Counted from the stretch's first letter, positions 1 to 5,111 are shown. The stretch is DNA of 6,397 nucleotides from Clostridia bacterium (GCA_017530275.1 JAFXMP010000182.1:1-6397); one strand, 5' to 3'. Notes: generated from the sequence alone by a model not told the origin. Program-made: numbers and translations.

Positions 1-2
1 TG

Positions 3-101
3 CACCCGAACTACCTCGGCGGCGAAGTCCTCGGGCGGTACATCTGGCGGGAGATTCAGAAGATCGACCCGAACCCGGTGTATCCCGCGCCGTCTGCGTG
101 A
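3..101 (+). CDS. C-terminal end of a phage gene (partial, product unknown)
   Basis: Only the last 32 codons are present, ending at TGA 99-101; the start lies outside the window. The residues read HPNYLGGEVLGRYIWREI followed by a short proline-rich tail. An HPN followed by a glycine-rich turn and a helix resembles the last block of SGNH/GDSL hydrolases, where the His is catalytic. This is a weak resemblance in a very short fragment. Its place just before a lysis cassette suggests a tail or baseplate protein with an accessory esterase-like domain, but this is inferred. It is accepted as coding because of its protein-like composition and a stop that ends just where the structured non-coding stretch begins. 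Confidence 0.5.
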   Translation, partial: HPNYLGGEVLGRYIWREIQKIDPNPVYPAPSA

Positions 102-110
102 GGTGACTGC

Positions 111-521
111 GATGATTCCTGCGGCAGCGCTGATTTCAGACTTTAAATCAGTTCATCGGCTGACCGAAAGGCCCGGGTCGAACTGCGGCGGGGATGTCCC
201 CGCCAACACATCAACTCTGAACGGTAGCCGTCAAACCTCTCTTCACAAAGGCATTATCGAGGCGGCTTCCGTTTCAGATAGCTTGCCCTGTGAAACTACC
301 CACGAATCCGGGAATATGCGCAAGGGGCAAGCGCCGCCCTGTATGCGGACCAAGCGCGGTATGAAACAAGACCCGCACGCTTAATACAGGGCAGCGAGCC
401 GCGCAGCAGGGCTTAATCTGCATGCGTAGGGCGATGGGGAAGTACAACCCGCCCGGTCTGCGGTTTTCATCGTTGAGGGTAGGCCGTGATGTAATAGGTT
501 CCGATATGCCTTCCGCAGACT
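111..521 (+). ncRNA. Putative large structured RNA, 5' part HEARO / IscB omega-RNA-like
   Basis: This gap holds no convincing protein gene but an unusual density of perfect stems. CTGATTT 130-136 pairs AAATCAG 145-151, extended by GATGA 111-115 with TCATC 153-157. GGCGGGG 187-193 pairs CCCCGCC 198-204 around a 4-nt loop. GTTTCA 271-276 pairs TGAAAC 291-296, and GCGC 318-321 pairs 331-334. The 9-bp GCCCTGTAT 336-344 pairs ATACAGGGC 384-392. GTCTGCGG 456-463 pairs CCGCAGAC 513-520. After the first hairpin come, in order, GGCTGA (158-163), CCGAAAG (164-170) and GAACTGC then GGGATG (180-186, 191-196). As far as I remember, these occur in the same order in gut-derived IscB omega-RNAs. HEARO RNAs are known both with an IscB-type ORF and without one; none is seen here. 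Alternatives are other large phage RNAs (ROOL, GOLLD) or an unknown class. The strand is inferred from flanking genes. Ends are set by the outermost stems and are approximate. Confidence 0.5.
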
Positions 522-551
522 TTCCATTATCACGAACAGGAGGCGGTGCCC

Positions 552-644
552 GTGACCTTCGGTTTTGGTTTCTTCATCGGTGTGGCCGTGGGCTATATCC
601 TCTGCGCCCTTATGGTATCAGCGCGGGACGGTGACGGTGCATGA
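552..644 (+). CDS. 30-residue membrane protein, DUF3789-like
   Basis: A small gene starting at GTG 552, eight bases after a perfect AGGAGG (538-543), and ending at TGA 642-644. The TGA overlaps the ATG of the lysin gene in an ATGA junction, so the two are probably translationally coupled. The protein is nearly all one hydrophobic glycine-rich segment (FGFFIGVAVGYILCALMV) followed by a short charged tail (SARDGDGA). That layout resembles the tiny DUF3789-type proteins found beside lysis genes in phages of Firmicutes. The role is unknown; an accessory holin or lysis-timing peptide would fit the position. The strong ribosome binding site and the 4-bp overlap are the main evidence that it is real. 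Confidence 0.7.
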   Translation: MTFGFGFFIGVAVGYILCALMVSARDGDGA

Positions 645-1399
645 TTCCGGCAGATGTTCTGATCTCCGAGTTTGAGATCATGTACCGGGAACATTGGCCC
701 TACGAATGGGGCGCGGCGCGGAAAGGCTGCGTGGACTGCTCCGGGGCCTTCGCCTACGCCTACAAGCTGCACGGCCTGAGCATCGCCCACGGTTCAAACG
801 CTATTGCCCGGAACTACGTAGAGCGGCTGGAACCCATTGCGGACGCAATCCCCGGCATGGCGGCTTTCAAGGCACGCGTGCCGGGGCAAGCCGGGTATGA
901 CCTCCCGGAAAAGTACCGCACCAGCGGCGACCTGCGGGACTTCTACCACATCGGGCTGGTGGACAGCACAGGGAAATACGTGCTCAACGCCAAGAGCACA
1001 CAGGCGGGATTCAGCCGCGACCCGTTGAGCAAGTGGTCTTGCGTGGGCCGCTTGAAAGCCGTGAACTACAGCGGCGAAAGCAAAGGAGGGATACCCATGC
1101 AGATGGTAGTCTCATGCCCTGCCGGGGGAACTGTACGGCTTCGGAACTCCCCGAAGACGAGCGCGGCGGTGGTGGCGAAAATCCCTGCAGGAACCATCGT
1201 CAGCGCGGAAGATGTCGGGGATGCCGACTGGCTGCTTGTGCGTTGGGACGGCAAAGCCGGATACATGATGCGGAAGTTCCTTGCAGATGTCACCAGCGAT
1301 GACGAACCGGACACGGGCGAAACCATAAAGATCACGCTTCCGGTCAGCCTTGCGCTGGCCCTGCGGGATGCGCTGACGAAAGAACTGGGGGCGGGGTGA
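641..1399 (+). CDS. Phage endolysin: NlpC/P60 peptidase with SH3 domain
   Basis: Likely cell-wall peptidase of 252 residues that cuts peptidoglycan stem peptides and frees the phage at lysis. Residues about 5-140 form an NlpC/P60 (C40) domain. The nucleophile is Cys33 in VDCSGAF, the catalytic His is probably His103 in DFYHIGLVD, and Asn116 in VLNAKST is a candidate third polar residue. The DCSG motif at the head of a helix is typical of the family. Residues about 155-216 form a bacterial SH3 domain (VRLRNSPKTSAAVVAKIPAG, then WLLVRWDGKAGYM) thought to bind the wall. A short helical tail (228-252) follows. There is no signal peptide, as expected for an enzyme released by a holin. ATG 641 overlaps the preceding small gene by 4 bp, and the 3' end overlaps the next gene by 4 bp. 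The substrate bond cannot be fixed from sequence. Confidence 0.9.
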   Translation: MIPADVLISEFEIMYREHWPYEWGAARKGCVDCSGAFAYAYKLHGLSIAHGSNAIARNYVERLEPIADAIPGMAAFKARVPGQAGYDLPEKYRTSGDLRDFYHIGLVDSTGKYVLNAKSTQAGFSRDPLSKWSCVGRLKAVNYSGESKGGIPMQMVVSCPAGGTVRLRNSPKTSAAVVAKIPAGTIVSAEDVGDADWLLVRWDGKAGYMMRKFLADVTSDDEPDTGETIKITLPVSLALALRDALTKELGAG

Positions 1400-1716
1400 G
1401 AAAAATGCAGTTTGTGGATTTCATGCGGCAGAATTGGGGCTGGATCCTGAGCTTCAGCACGGTGCTGCTGGGCGGCTTCGGCTATCTGTTCGGCCAGCTG
1501 CGGGCGCTCAAGCGCGGCGTGCAGGCCATGCTCCGGGCGCAGATGATCGCCGAGTTCAACCGCTGGGAAGAAAAAGGCTGGGCGCCGGTGTATGCTAAAG
1601 ACAATTTTGAGAATTTGTGGCAGCAGTACGAGAAGCTGGGCAAGAACGGCGTGATGGCGAACATCCGCACAAGGTTTTTGGCGCTGCCAAATCACTACCC
1701 AACGCAATCCCCATGA
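1396..1716 (+). CDS. Small phage membrane protein of the lysis cassette
   Basis: About 106 residues, with one hydrophobic segment near residues 14-34 (GWILSFSTVLLGGFGYLFGQL) and a helical, mixed-charge cytoplasm-like part (GVQAMLRAQMIAEFNRWEEK, then FENLWQQYEKLG). Proteins of this shape, one TM followed by a conserved helical region ending in an ALP-like stretch, are common beside holins in phages of Clostridia and usually have no assigned function. An accessory holin-like role is plausible. GTG 1396 overlaps the lysin stop (GTGA). An in-frame ATG at 1405, preceded by GGGGTGAG, is an equally possible start and would shorten the protein by three residues. Confidence 0.75.
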   Translation: MRKMQFVDFMRQNWGWILSFSTVLLGGFGYLFGQLRALKRGVQAMLRAQMIAEFNRWEEKGWAPVYAKDNFENLWQQYEKLGKNGVMANIRTRFLALPNHYPTQSP

Positions 1717-1742
1717 ACCAATACAACAGGAGGTGTGATAGC

Positions 1743-2045
1743 ATGATCGATTGGAAGCGGAAGCTGTGCAGCCGGAAACTGTGGATGGCCATCGTTGGCT
1801 TTGTGACGGGCCTGGTGGTATTCCTGGGCGAGAGCGCCGAAAAGGCGGAGAAGCTGGGGGCGCTGATCCTGTCGGCGGCGTCTGTGCTGGCGTATATCCT
1901 GGGCGAGGGCCTGGCGGATTCCGGCAATCATGTGGAGTATCTGCCCGTTGAGGTAGAATACGAGGACGAGGAAGAAGAAGAGGAGGGCACCGCGCCGCTT
2001 GTGCCATTCGTCCCGCCTGAGGAGGACGAGGACGACGGGAAGTAA
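1743..2045 (+). CDS. Phage holin
   Basis: 100 residues starting at ATG 1743, seven bases after the strong site AGGAGGTG (1728-1735). A longer in-frame reading upstream lacks such a site and overlaps the previous gene. The protein opens with RKLCSRKLWMAIVGFVTG, a lead-in typical of phage holins of Clostridia, followed by transmembrane segments at about 12-28 and 38-56 (LILSAASVLAYILGEGLAD). It would form membrane lesions that let the endolysin reach the wall. The C-terminal 35 residues are strongly acidic (a run of Glu at about 73-81 and EEDEDD near the end) and probably cytoplasmic. Such charged tails are common in holins and can tune lysis timing. It is the last gene of the lysis operon, followed at once by a terminator. 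Confidence 0.85.
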   Translation: MIDWKRKLCSRKLWMAIVGFVTGLVVFLGESAEKAEKLGALILSAASVLAYILGEGLADSGNHVEYLPVEVEYEDEEEEEEGTAPLVPFVPPEEDEDDGK

Positions 2046-2051
2046 AAATGG

Positions 2052-2076
2052 ACAGGGGCGGTGCCCCTGTTTTTTT
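2052..2076 (+). terminator. Intrinsic terminator of the lysis operon
   Basis: ACAGGGGC (2052-2059) pairs with GCCCCTGT (2063-2070) around a 3-nt loop and runs into a T tract ending at 2076. It lies 7 bp after the holin stop and just before a new promoter, so it insulates the lysis genes from the recombinase unit. Confidence 0.9.
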
Positions 2077-2080
2077 GCGC

Positions 2081-2109
2081 TTGACATGGTTAGCACTAAC
2101 CAGTATAAT
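2081..2109 (+). promoter_or_regulatory. Consensus sigma-70 promoter with palindromic operator in the spacer
   Basis: TTGACA at 2081-2086 and TATAAT at 2104-2109 are perfect consensus hexamers separated by 17 bp. Almost the whole spacer is the palindrome TGGTTAG-CA-CTAACCA (2087-2102, 7-bp arms). A repressor bound there would block RNA polymerase directly. The most likely repressor is the ribbon-helix-helix protein encoded immediately downstream. The arms also resemble the core of DtxR/IdeR-type boxes, but the arm spacing is 2 rather than 1, so iron control is a weaker alternative. Confidence 0.85.
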
Positions 2110-2129
2110 ATATGCAGGAGGTTGTTAAC

Positions 2130-2357
2130 ATGTACAAGTCCGAAAAGGAAGCAAAGTATCGCAAGGAGTACCAGCGGAAAAACATCATTTACCGGAAAGC
2201 AAATTTCAACCGGAACAATCCAGACGACATGAACATGGTGGAATGGCTGGACGAAAAAGGGAAGGGCGACGGCGTTTCCAATTATCTGAAGGGATTGATC
2301 CGGGAGAAGATGCAAAAGGAAAAGCCAACGAAAGGAAAGGATCCGGATGGCCATTGA
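2130..2357 (+). CDS. Small ribbon-helix-helix-like DNA-binding protein
   Basis: 75 residues. ATG 2130 is chosen because AGGAGG (2116-2121) stands 8 bases before it; an upstream in-frame ATG at 2112 would place that site inside the gene. After a basic N-terminal stretch, residues about 21-28 (YRKANFNR) look like the beta strand of an Arc/MetJ fold. They are followed by helix 1 (PDDMNMVEWLDEK, about 31-43) and helix 2 (VSNYLKGLIREKMQ, about 49-62). The tail is Lys-rich. This class is known as autorepressors and as accessory factors of plasmids and mobile elements. With the palindrome in its own promoter, autorepression is the natural reading. It overlaps the recombinase start by 11 bp, so the pair is one transcription unit. 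Confidence 0.7.
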   Translation: MYKSEKEAKYRKEYQRKNIIYRKANFNRNNPDDMNMVEWLDEKGKGDGVSNYLKGLIREKMQKEKPTKGKDPDGH

Positions 2358-3324
2358 ATCGAAAATCATTCTGCTGCGACGAATTGAACAGGAGCTGGCG
2401 GGAAAGCTGACGGCCGCGGATCTGTCCGCAACGCTGGCCGCCGTATCGGACCAGCTGGCCGCATTCGAAGTTTCGCAACCGGAAACTGACAACAGCGCGG
2501 ACGATATGCTGGCCGCGTTCCTGGACGCAAAATCCATCGAGGGAAGAAGCCCGAAAACGCTGAAACGGTACGAGTATTTGATCCGCCAGATGCTGGCGGC
2601 GGTGCATGTGTCCACGCGGGAAATCACCGTATACCACCTGCGGAAATATCTGGGAGAGATGAAAGGGCGCGGCGTATCGGACCGGACGCTGGACGGGGTG
2701 CGGCAGGTGTTCTCCAGCTATTTCGGCTGGCTGCACCGGGAAAGCCTGATACCGGCGAACCCATGCGCGAACCTAGGCGCTATCAAGTGCCCGAAAAAGG
2801 CGGTGGAAATCTTCAGCGAGGTGGAGGTGGAGCTGATGAAGGAAGCCTGCCAGACGCCGAAAGAAAAAGCGCTGATTTCGTTCCTGCTGTCATCGGGCTG
2901 CCGGGTGGGGGAGCTGATCGGGCTGGACCGGGACAGCGTGGATCTACAAGCCCGGCTGTGCGTGGTCCACGGGAAGGGCAACAAGGACCGGAAAGTGTAT
3001 TTCGACAGCGTGACGGCCATGCTGCTGGAGGCGTACCTGAAAACACGGGCGGACGATTGCCCGGCGCTGTTCCTGACGCGGCTGGGCGAACGGTACACGG
3101 CCGGCGGGATCCGCAACCTGCTGACGGCGCTGGGGCAGCGTTCCGGCGTGCAGCACGTCCATCCGCACCGATTCCGGCGGACATGCGCCACCAGGTTAAT
3201 CGTCCGCGGAATGGCCATCCAGGACGTGGCGTGGATCCTGGGGCATGACAAACTGGAAACCACGATGCATTATGTGCGGCTGGATGACCAGACGATCCAT
3301 AACAACTACAACCGATGCGCATGA
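2347..3324 (+). CDS. Xer-like tyrosine recombinase
   Basis: 325-residue tyrosine recombinase/integrase. Residues about 50-140 form the SAM-like core-binding domain (SPKTLKRYEYLIRQML), and about 150-318 the catalytic domain. Visible active-site residues are Arg186 in SGCRVGEL, Lys210 in HGKGNKDRK, His274 and Arg277 in PHRFRRT, His300 in LGHDK and the nucleophile Tyr309 in MHYVR, so the enzyme looks intact. There is no AP2-like arm-binding domain; instead about 50 N-terminal residues without a recognised domain precede the core. This fits the XerC/XerD-like group rather than lambda-type integrases. It starts inside the preceding gene, with AAAGGA upstream of ATG 2347. Its job may be dimer resolution, DNA inversion or integration of its own element. 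It lies between the lysis genes and the attachment region, on the opposite strand to the second integrase. Confidence 0.9.
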   Translation: MAIESKIILLRRIEQELAGKLTAADLSATLAAVSDQLAAFEVSQPETDNSADDMLAAFLDAKSIEGRSPKTLKRYEYLIRQMLAAVHVSTREITVYHLRKYLGEMKGRGVSDRTLDGVRQVFSSYFGWLHRESLIPANPCANLGAIKCPKKAVEIFSEVEVELMKEACQTPKEKALISFLLSSGCRVGELIGLDRDSVDLQARLCVVHGKGNKDRKVYFDSVTAMLLEAYLKTRADDCPALFLTRLGERYTAGGIRNLLTALGQRSGVQHVHPHRFRRTCATRLIVRGMAIQDVAWILGHDKLETTMHYVRLDDQTIHNNYNRCA

Positions 3325-3329
3325 AAACG

Positions 3330-3354
3330 GCCCGGGAAATCCCGGGCTTTTTTT
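3330..3354 (+). terminator. Intrinsic terminator of the RHH-recombinase unit
   Basis: GCCCGGG (3330-3336) pairs with CCCGGGC (3341-3347) around AAAT, followed by seven T (3348-3354). It begins 5 bp after the recombinase stop. Confidence 0.9.
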
Positions 3355-3398
3355 GAACCCCGTTTTGAACCCCTGAAGGGGTTCAATTGGGGTTCAAA
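3352..3398. repeat. Near-palindromic array of four TTGAACCCC boxes
   Basis: Two direct boxes TTTGAACCCC (3352-3361 and 3364-3373, 12-bp period) are followed by two inverted ones, GGGGTTCAA (3378-3386) and GGGGTTCAAA (3389-3398). The result is an almost symmetrical 47-bp palindrome centred on TGAA. A further 20-bp identical copy of the direct pair occurs at 3589-3608. Repeated short boxes on both sides of a tRNA-half core are what arm-binding sites of an integrase look like. The array could instead be the crossover site of the recombinase encoded just upstream. Confidence 0.75.
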
Positions 3399-3400
3399 TA

Positions 3401-3418
3401 GTGCGAAATCGTGCGAAA
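3401..3418. repeat. Tandem GTGCGAAA pair
   Basis: GTGCGAAA occurs at 3401-3408 and again at 3411-3418, a 10-bp helical period. It lies between the TTGAACCCC array and the tRNA-half core. One DNA turn between copies suggests side-by-side protein binding, for example an excisionase-type site. No protein can be assigned. Confidence 0.4.
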
Positions 3419-3441
3419 CAGGGCAGGGAAAAAGGGCAAAG

Positions 3442-3477
3442 AAAAACCTCGTCAGCCTTAGAACTGACGGGGTTTTT
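3442..3477. terminator. Bidirectional terminator next to the tRNA half
   Basis: AAAAACCTCGTCAG (3442-3455) pairs with CTGACGGGGTTTTT (3464-3477), a 14-bp stem with one G-T pair and A/T tracts at both ends, so it can stop transcripts from either side. On the - strand it lies just beyond the CCA end of the tRNA half, as expected for a tRNA gene terminator. It is therefore probably part of the sequence shared with the host site. Confidence 0.8.
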
Positions 3478-3480
3478 CGG

Positions 3481-3525
3481 TGGTACGGCCGGCAGGATTC
3501 GAACCTGTGACCTTCAGAGTCGGAG
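3481..3525 (-). other. Phage attachment site: 3' half of tRNA-Arg(CCG)
   Basis: Read on the - strand, this is the 3' part of a tRNA gene. It runs from the anticodon loop CTCCGAC (3519-3525, anticodon CCG at 3521-3523) through the 3' anticodon strand, a 5-nt variable region, the T arm with TTCGAAT, the acceptor strand CGGCCGT, discriminator A and encoded CCA (TGG at 3481-3483). The 5' half is missing: the bases beyond 3525 cannot pair with the 3' anticodon strand TCTGA. Break-off exactly at the anticodon loop is typical of tyrosine-integrase crossover in tRNA genes. The adjacent integrase gene ends 27 bp away. Because phage-like genes lie on both sides, this is most simply attP; a junction between tandem elements is the alternative. 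Confidence 0.8.
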
Positions 3526-3551
3526 GGGGTGGGCCGTATGCGGGGAAAGCC

Positions 3552-4640
3552 TTATATGGCAAGGGTTTTGCGGGGACGGCGGAATGGCTGAACCCCGTTT
3601 TGAACCCCGGAGGCCAGGGCGTTGAGTTGGCCGAGGGCCGTCTGCTGTCGGTGGGCGCCGGCGTGGTCGTAAATGTGGAGAATCATCTTTTCGTCCGAGT
3701 GGCCCATCCAGATCATGGCCTGGTGCATATCCACGCCGGCGTCGCAGAGCATGGTGCAGAACGTGTGCCGGAGGTCGTGGGCGCGGATCTGGACCGGGCG
3801 GCCGGCCGATTCGGTGAGGGCGTGCAGCCAGGAGGCCCAGGCGCGGCGGAATGCCACGTCCGACATCATCTCGCCGGAGGCGCGGATGGCAACGGGATCC
3901 GGAAGGTTCGACAGGAACGGGGCCAGCACGTCCAGGATCGGGACGTCCCGGCGGCCGGCGGCGGTTTTGGGTGTGGTGAGAATGGGCTGGTTGGATTCAA
4001 AGCGGACGGCTTTGGTAACGTGGATTACGCCGGCAGCCAGATCCACGTCGTCCCGCCGGAGGGCCAGCAGCTCGCCGCGGCGCAGGCCGGCATAGAGCAT
4101 GATCAGCGCGGGGACCTGGAAGCGGTGGGGCGTGCGGAGGATCAGCGAGATCTCCCAGGGTTCCAGGGCGCGGTGGGATCCGCTGGGTGCTTTCGGCGGC
4201 GCGGTGAACCGGGAACGGAAGGGGTTCTTCCGGCAGTATTCGTTTTCAATGGCCGCGTCAAACAGGGAAACATACAGCATCTTTGCCCGGTGGATGGTGG
4301 AGGCGGAATAGCCGGCATACGCTTTCCATACGGCCGCGGCGGCATCCACGGACACGTCCGCCAGGGGCTGGGCGCCGATGACGCTGCAGAGTTTGTCCAG
4401 CTGCCGGGCATAATCATTATAGCATTTGTCAGATACGCCGGCTTTATGCAGCGGCAGCCATTGCGCCGCATATTCGGCGACGGTCAGCGTCTTTGCCAGC
4501 AGTTCGCCGGCCGCTTCGGCACGCTTGTATGCGTCCCGTTTATCCTGCGCTTCTTTTTGCGTCCGTCCATAAAACTGGATCCCGTGATACTTGACCTTGT
4601 AGCGGCCGTCCTGCCGCTGTATCAGCTTTTGGCGGGGCAT
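3552..4640 (-). CDS. int: Phage integrase (tyrosine recombinase, arm-binding type)
   Basis: 362 residues with the usual layout of phage and Tn916-type integrases: an AP2-like arm-binding domain (about 1-45, DGRYKVKYHGIQFYGRTQKE), a SAM-like core-binding domain (about 50-140) and a catalytic domain (about 155-335). Active-site residues visible are Arg187 in AGLRRGELLAL, Lys225 in TTPKTAAGRR, His288 and Arg291 in AHDLRHTF, His314 in WMGH and Tyr324 in HIYDH. It should insert the phage into the host tRNA-Arg(CCG) gene, half of which lies just past its stop. The C-terminal GVQNGVQ is encoded by the TTGAACCCC repeats, so DNA sites and coding sequence overlap there. ATG 4640 has AAGGAG (within 4645-4652) touching the stop of the chaperone gene, so it reads as the last gene of the toxin-antitoxin-chaperone transcript. 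Confidence 0.93.
   Translation of the reverse strand: MPRQKLIQRQDGRYKVKYHGIQFYGRTQKEAQDKRDAYKRAEAAGELLAKTLTVAEYAAQWLPLHKAGVSDKCYNDYARQLDKLCSVIGAQPLADVSVDAAAAVWKAYAGYSASTIHRAKMLYVSLFDAAIENEYCRKNPFRSRFTAPPKAPSGSHRALEPWEISLILRTPHRFQVPALIMLYAGLRRGELLALRRDDVDLAAGVIHVTKAVRFESNQPILTTPKTAAGRRDVPILDVLAPFLSNLPDPVAIRASGEMMSDVAFRRAWASWLHALTESAGRPVQIRAHDLRHTFCTMLCDAGVDMHQAMIWMGHSDEKMILHIYDHAGAHRQQTALGQLNALASGVQNGVQPFRRPRKTLAI
3589..3608. repeat. Second copy of the paired TTGAACCCC boxes
   Basis: TGAACCCCGTTTTGAACCCC here is identical over 20 bp to 3354-3373. It lies inside the integrase gene, where it encodes GVQNGVQ on the - strand. The tRNA-half core sits between the two copies, which suits integrase arm sites on both arms of attP. 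Confidence 0.8.
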
Positions 4641-4650
4641 GAGGATCTCC

Positions 4651-5100
4651 TTATTTACCTAAAGTATACTCCTTGTCGAATTCGACATTGTTCAGGTTGA
4701 TGCTGGGAAGTATGATCTGCATTCGGAGCATGAGGACAGACTGCTGAATGAGAAACGAGCGAAGCGTGCTAAGCGTATAGGCAGCCGCATTGATTGAAAG
4801 CAGGCGGTCCATCTGGTGCTGTGCTTCTTCGGATTCGTTGTCAACGGAAAGGGTGGAAAACGAAACGGCTTCGCCGGTCAGGAAATCGTTCGAATAACCG
4901 TCAGCTGAGATGGCAAAACGGACGGACAGAATGCCAGCATAACACTTGTTTTCGGATTTATACTTATAATCTTTGTGAAAAGTCAGTTTCCAGGTTAGGT
5001 TTACCTTTTCCAGCGCGGGGGGAAATATCGGATCCGAATATTGGAAACTGCGGATGCGCCAATCGTGCATCTGGAAGGGTGAAATAATCTTTTCGCTCAT
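4651..5100 (-). CDS. SecB-like chaperone of a toxin-antitoxin-chaperone system
   Basis: 149 residues, close to the size of SecB. The N-terminal half is beta-rich (VNLTWKLTF, YAGILSVRFAIS, DFLTGEAVSFSTL). A helix follows (about 103-123, INAAAYTLSTLRSFLIQQS), then LPSINLNNVEFDKEY (131-145), which matches the SecB end pattern of a long helix followed by L-x-P-x-N-x-x-x-(L/V). SecB proteins bind unfolded polypeptides. In TAC systems the SecB-like member protects the antitoxin from aggregation and proteolysis, so the toxin stays blocked. The start ATG 5100 has GAGGT (5106-5110) before it, and the gene begins 11 bp after the antitoxin stop. Canonical SecB is rare in Gram-positive bacteria, so an accessory rather than export role is likely. 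The family call rests on pattern and context, not on a search. Confidence 0.72.
   Translation of the reverse strand: MSEKIISPFQMHDWRIRSFQYSDPIFPPALEKVNLTWKLTFHKDYKYKSENKCYAGILSVRFAISADGYSNDFLTGEAVSFSTLSVDNESEEAQHQMDRLLSINAAAYTLSTLRSFLIQQSVLMLRMQIILPSINLNNVEFDKEYTLGK
4674..4687. promoter_or_regulatory. Perfect 14-bp palindrome before the integrase gene
   Basis: TGTCGAA-TTCGACA is a perfect inverted repeat within the last codons of the chaperone gene, 34 bp before the integrase start. A TATACT hexamer on the - strand (4663-4668) follows it, with no good -35 in place. It may be an operator for a weak internal integrase promoter, or chance in codons for Val-Glu-Phe-Asp. Confidence 0.3.
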
Positions 5101-5111
5101 ATTGTACCTCG

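Noticed and set aside
103..384. A 93-codon + strand frame over the structured region
   Set aside because: Apart from the lysin-like first residues the translation resembles no protein family I know, and the stretch is dominated by base-paired stems.
111..521. Group I or group II self-splicing intron
   Set aside because: GAACTGCGGCG looked like a group I P element, but I found no credible R and S elements or guanosine site. There is no group II domain V, GTGYG start or reverse transcriptase, and splicing would not join a split gene.
422..634. A 70-codon + strand frame before the lysin gene
   Set aside because: It overlaps the small membrane gene in another frame; that gene has the AGGAGG site and the stop-start coupling, this one has neither.
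2087..2102. Iron-responsive DtxR/IdeR box
   Set aside because: The GGTTAG/CTAACC arms are similar, but the arm spacing differs and no iron gene is near; an operator for the adjacent RHH protein explains it better.
1066..2627. Two - strand frames of about 310 codons (1066-2007 and 1695-2627)
   Set aside because: They run antisense through the lysin, holin, RHH and recombinase genes and through a terminator and promoter. Composition is Pro/Arg/Ser-rich as in GC-rich antisense frames.
3352..3398. CRISPR array or simple extra terminator
   Set aside because: The boxes are too short, lack unique spacers and change orientation. The inverted part has no T tract after it, and an exact second copy lies across the attachment core.
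3481..3525. Complete tRNA gene
   Set aside because: Only the part from the anticodon loop to CCA is present; the sequence beyond 3525 cannot form the acceptor, D arm or 5' anticodon strand.
3480..4700. A 406-codon + strand reading frame across the integrase region
   Set aside because: It is antisense to the intact integrase with all catalytic residues. Its first part translates the tRNA fragment (PAGFEPVTF), a well-known source of false proteins, and it has no ribosome site.
4651..5100. Chaperone gene as an ordinary housekeeping secB
   Set aside because: It lies in a phage operon with a toxin-antitoxin pair and an integrase, and the sequence departs from canonical SecB apart from the general pattern.
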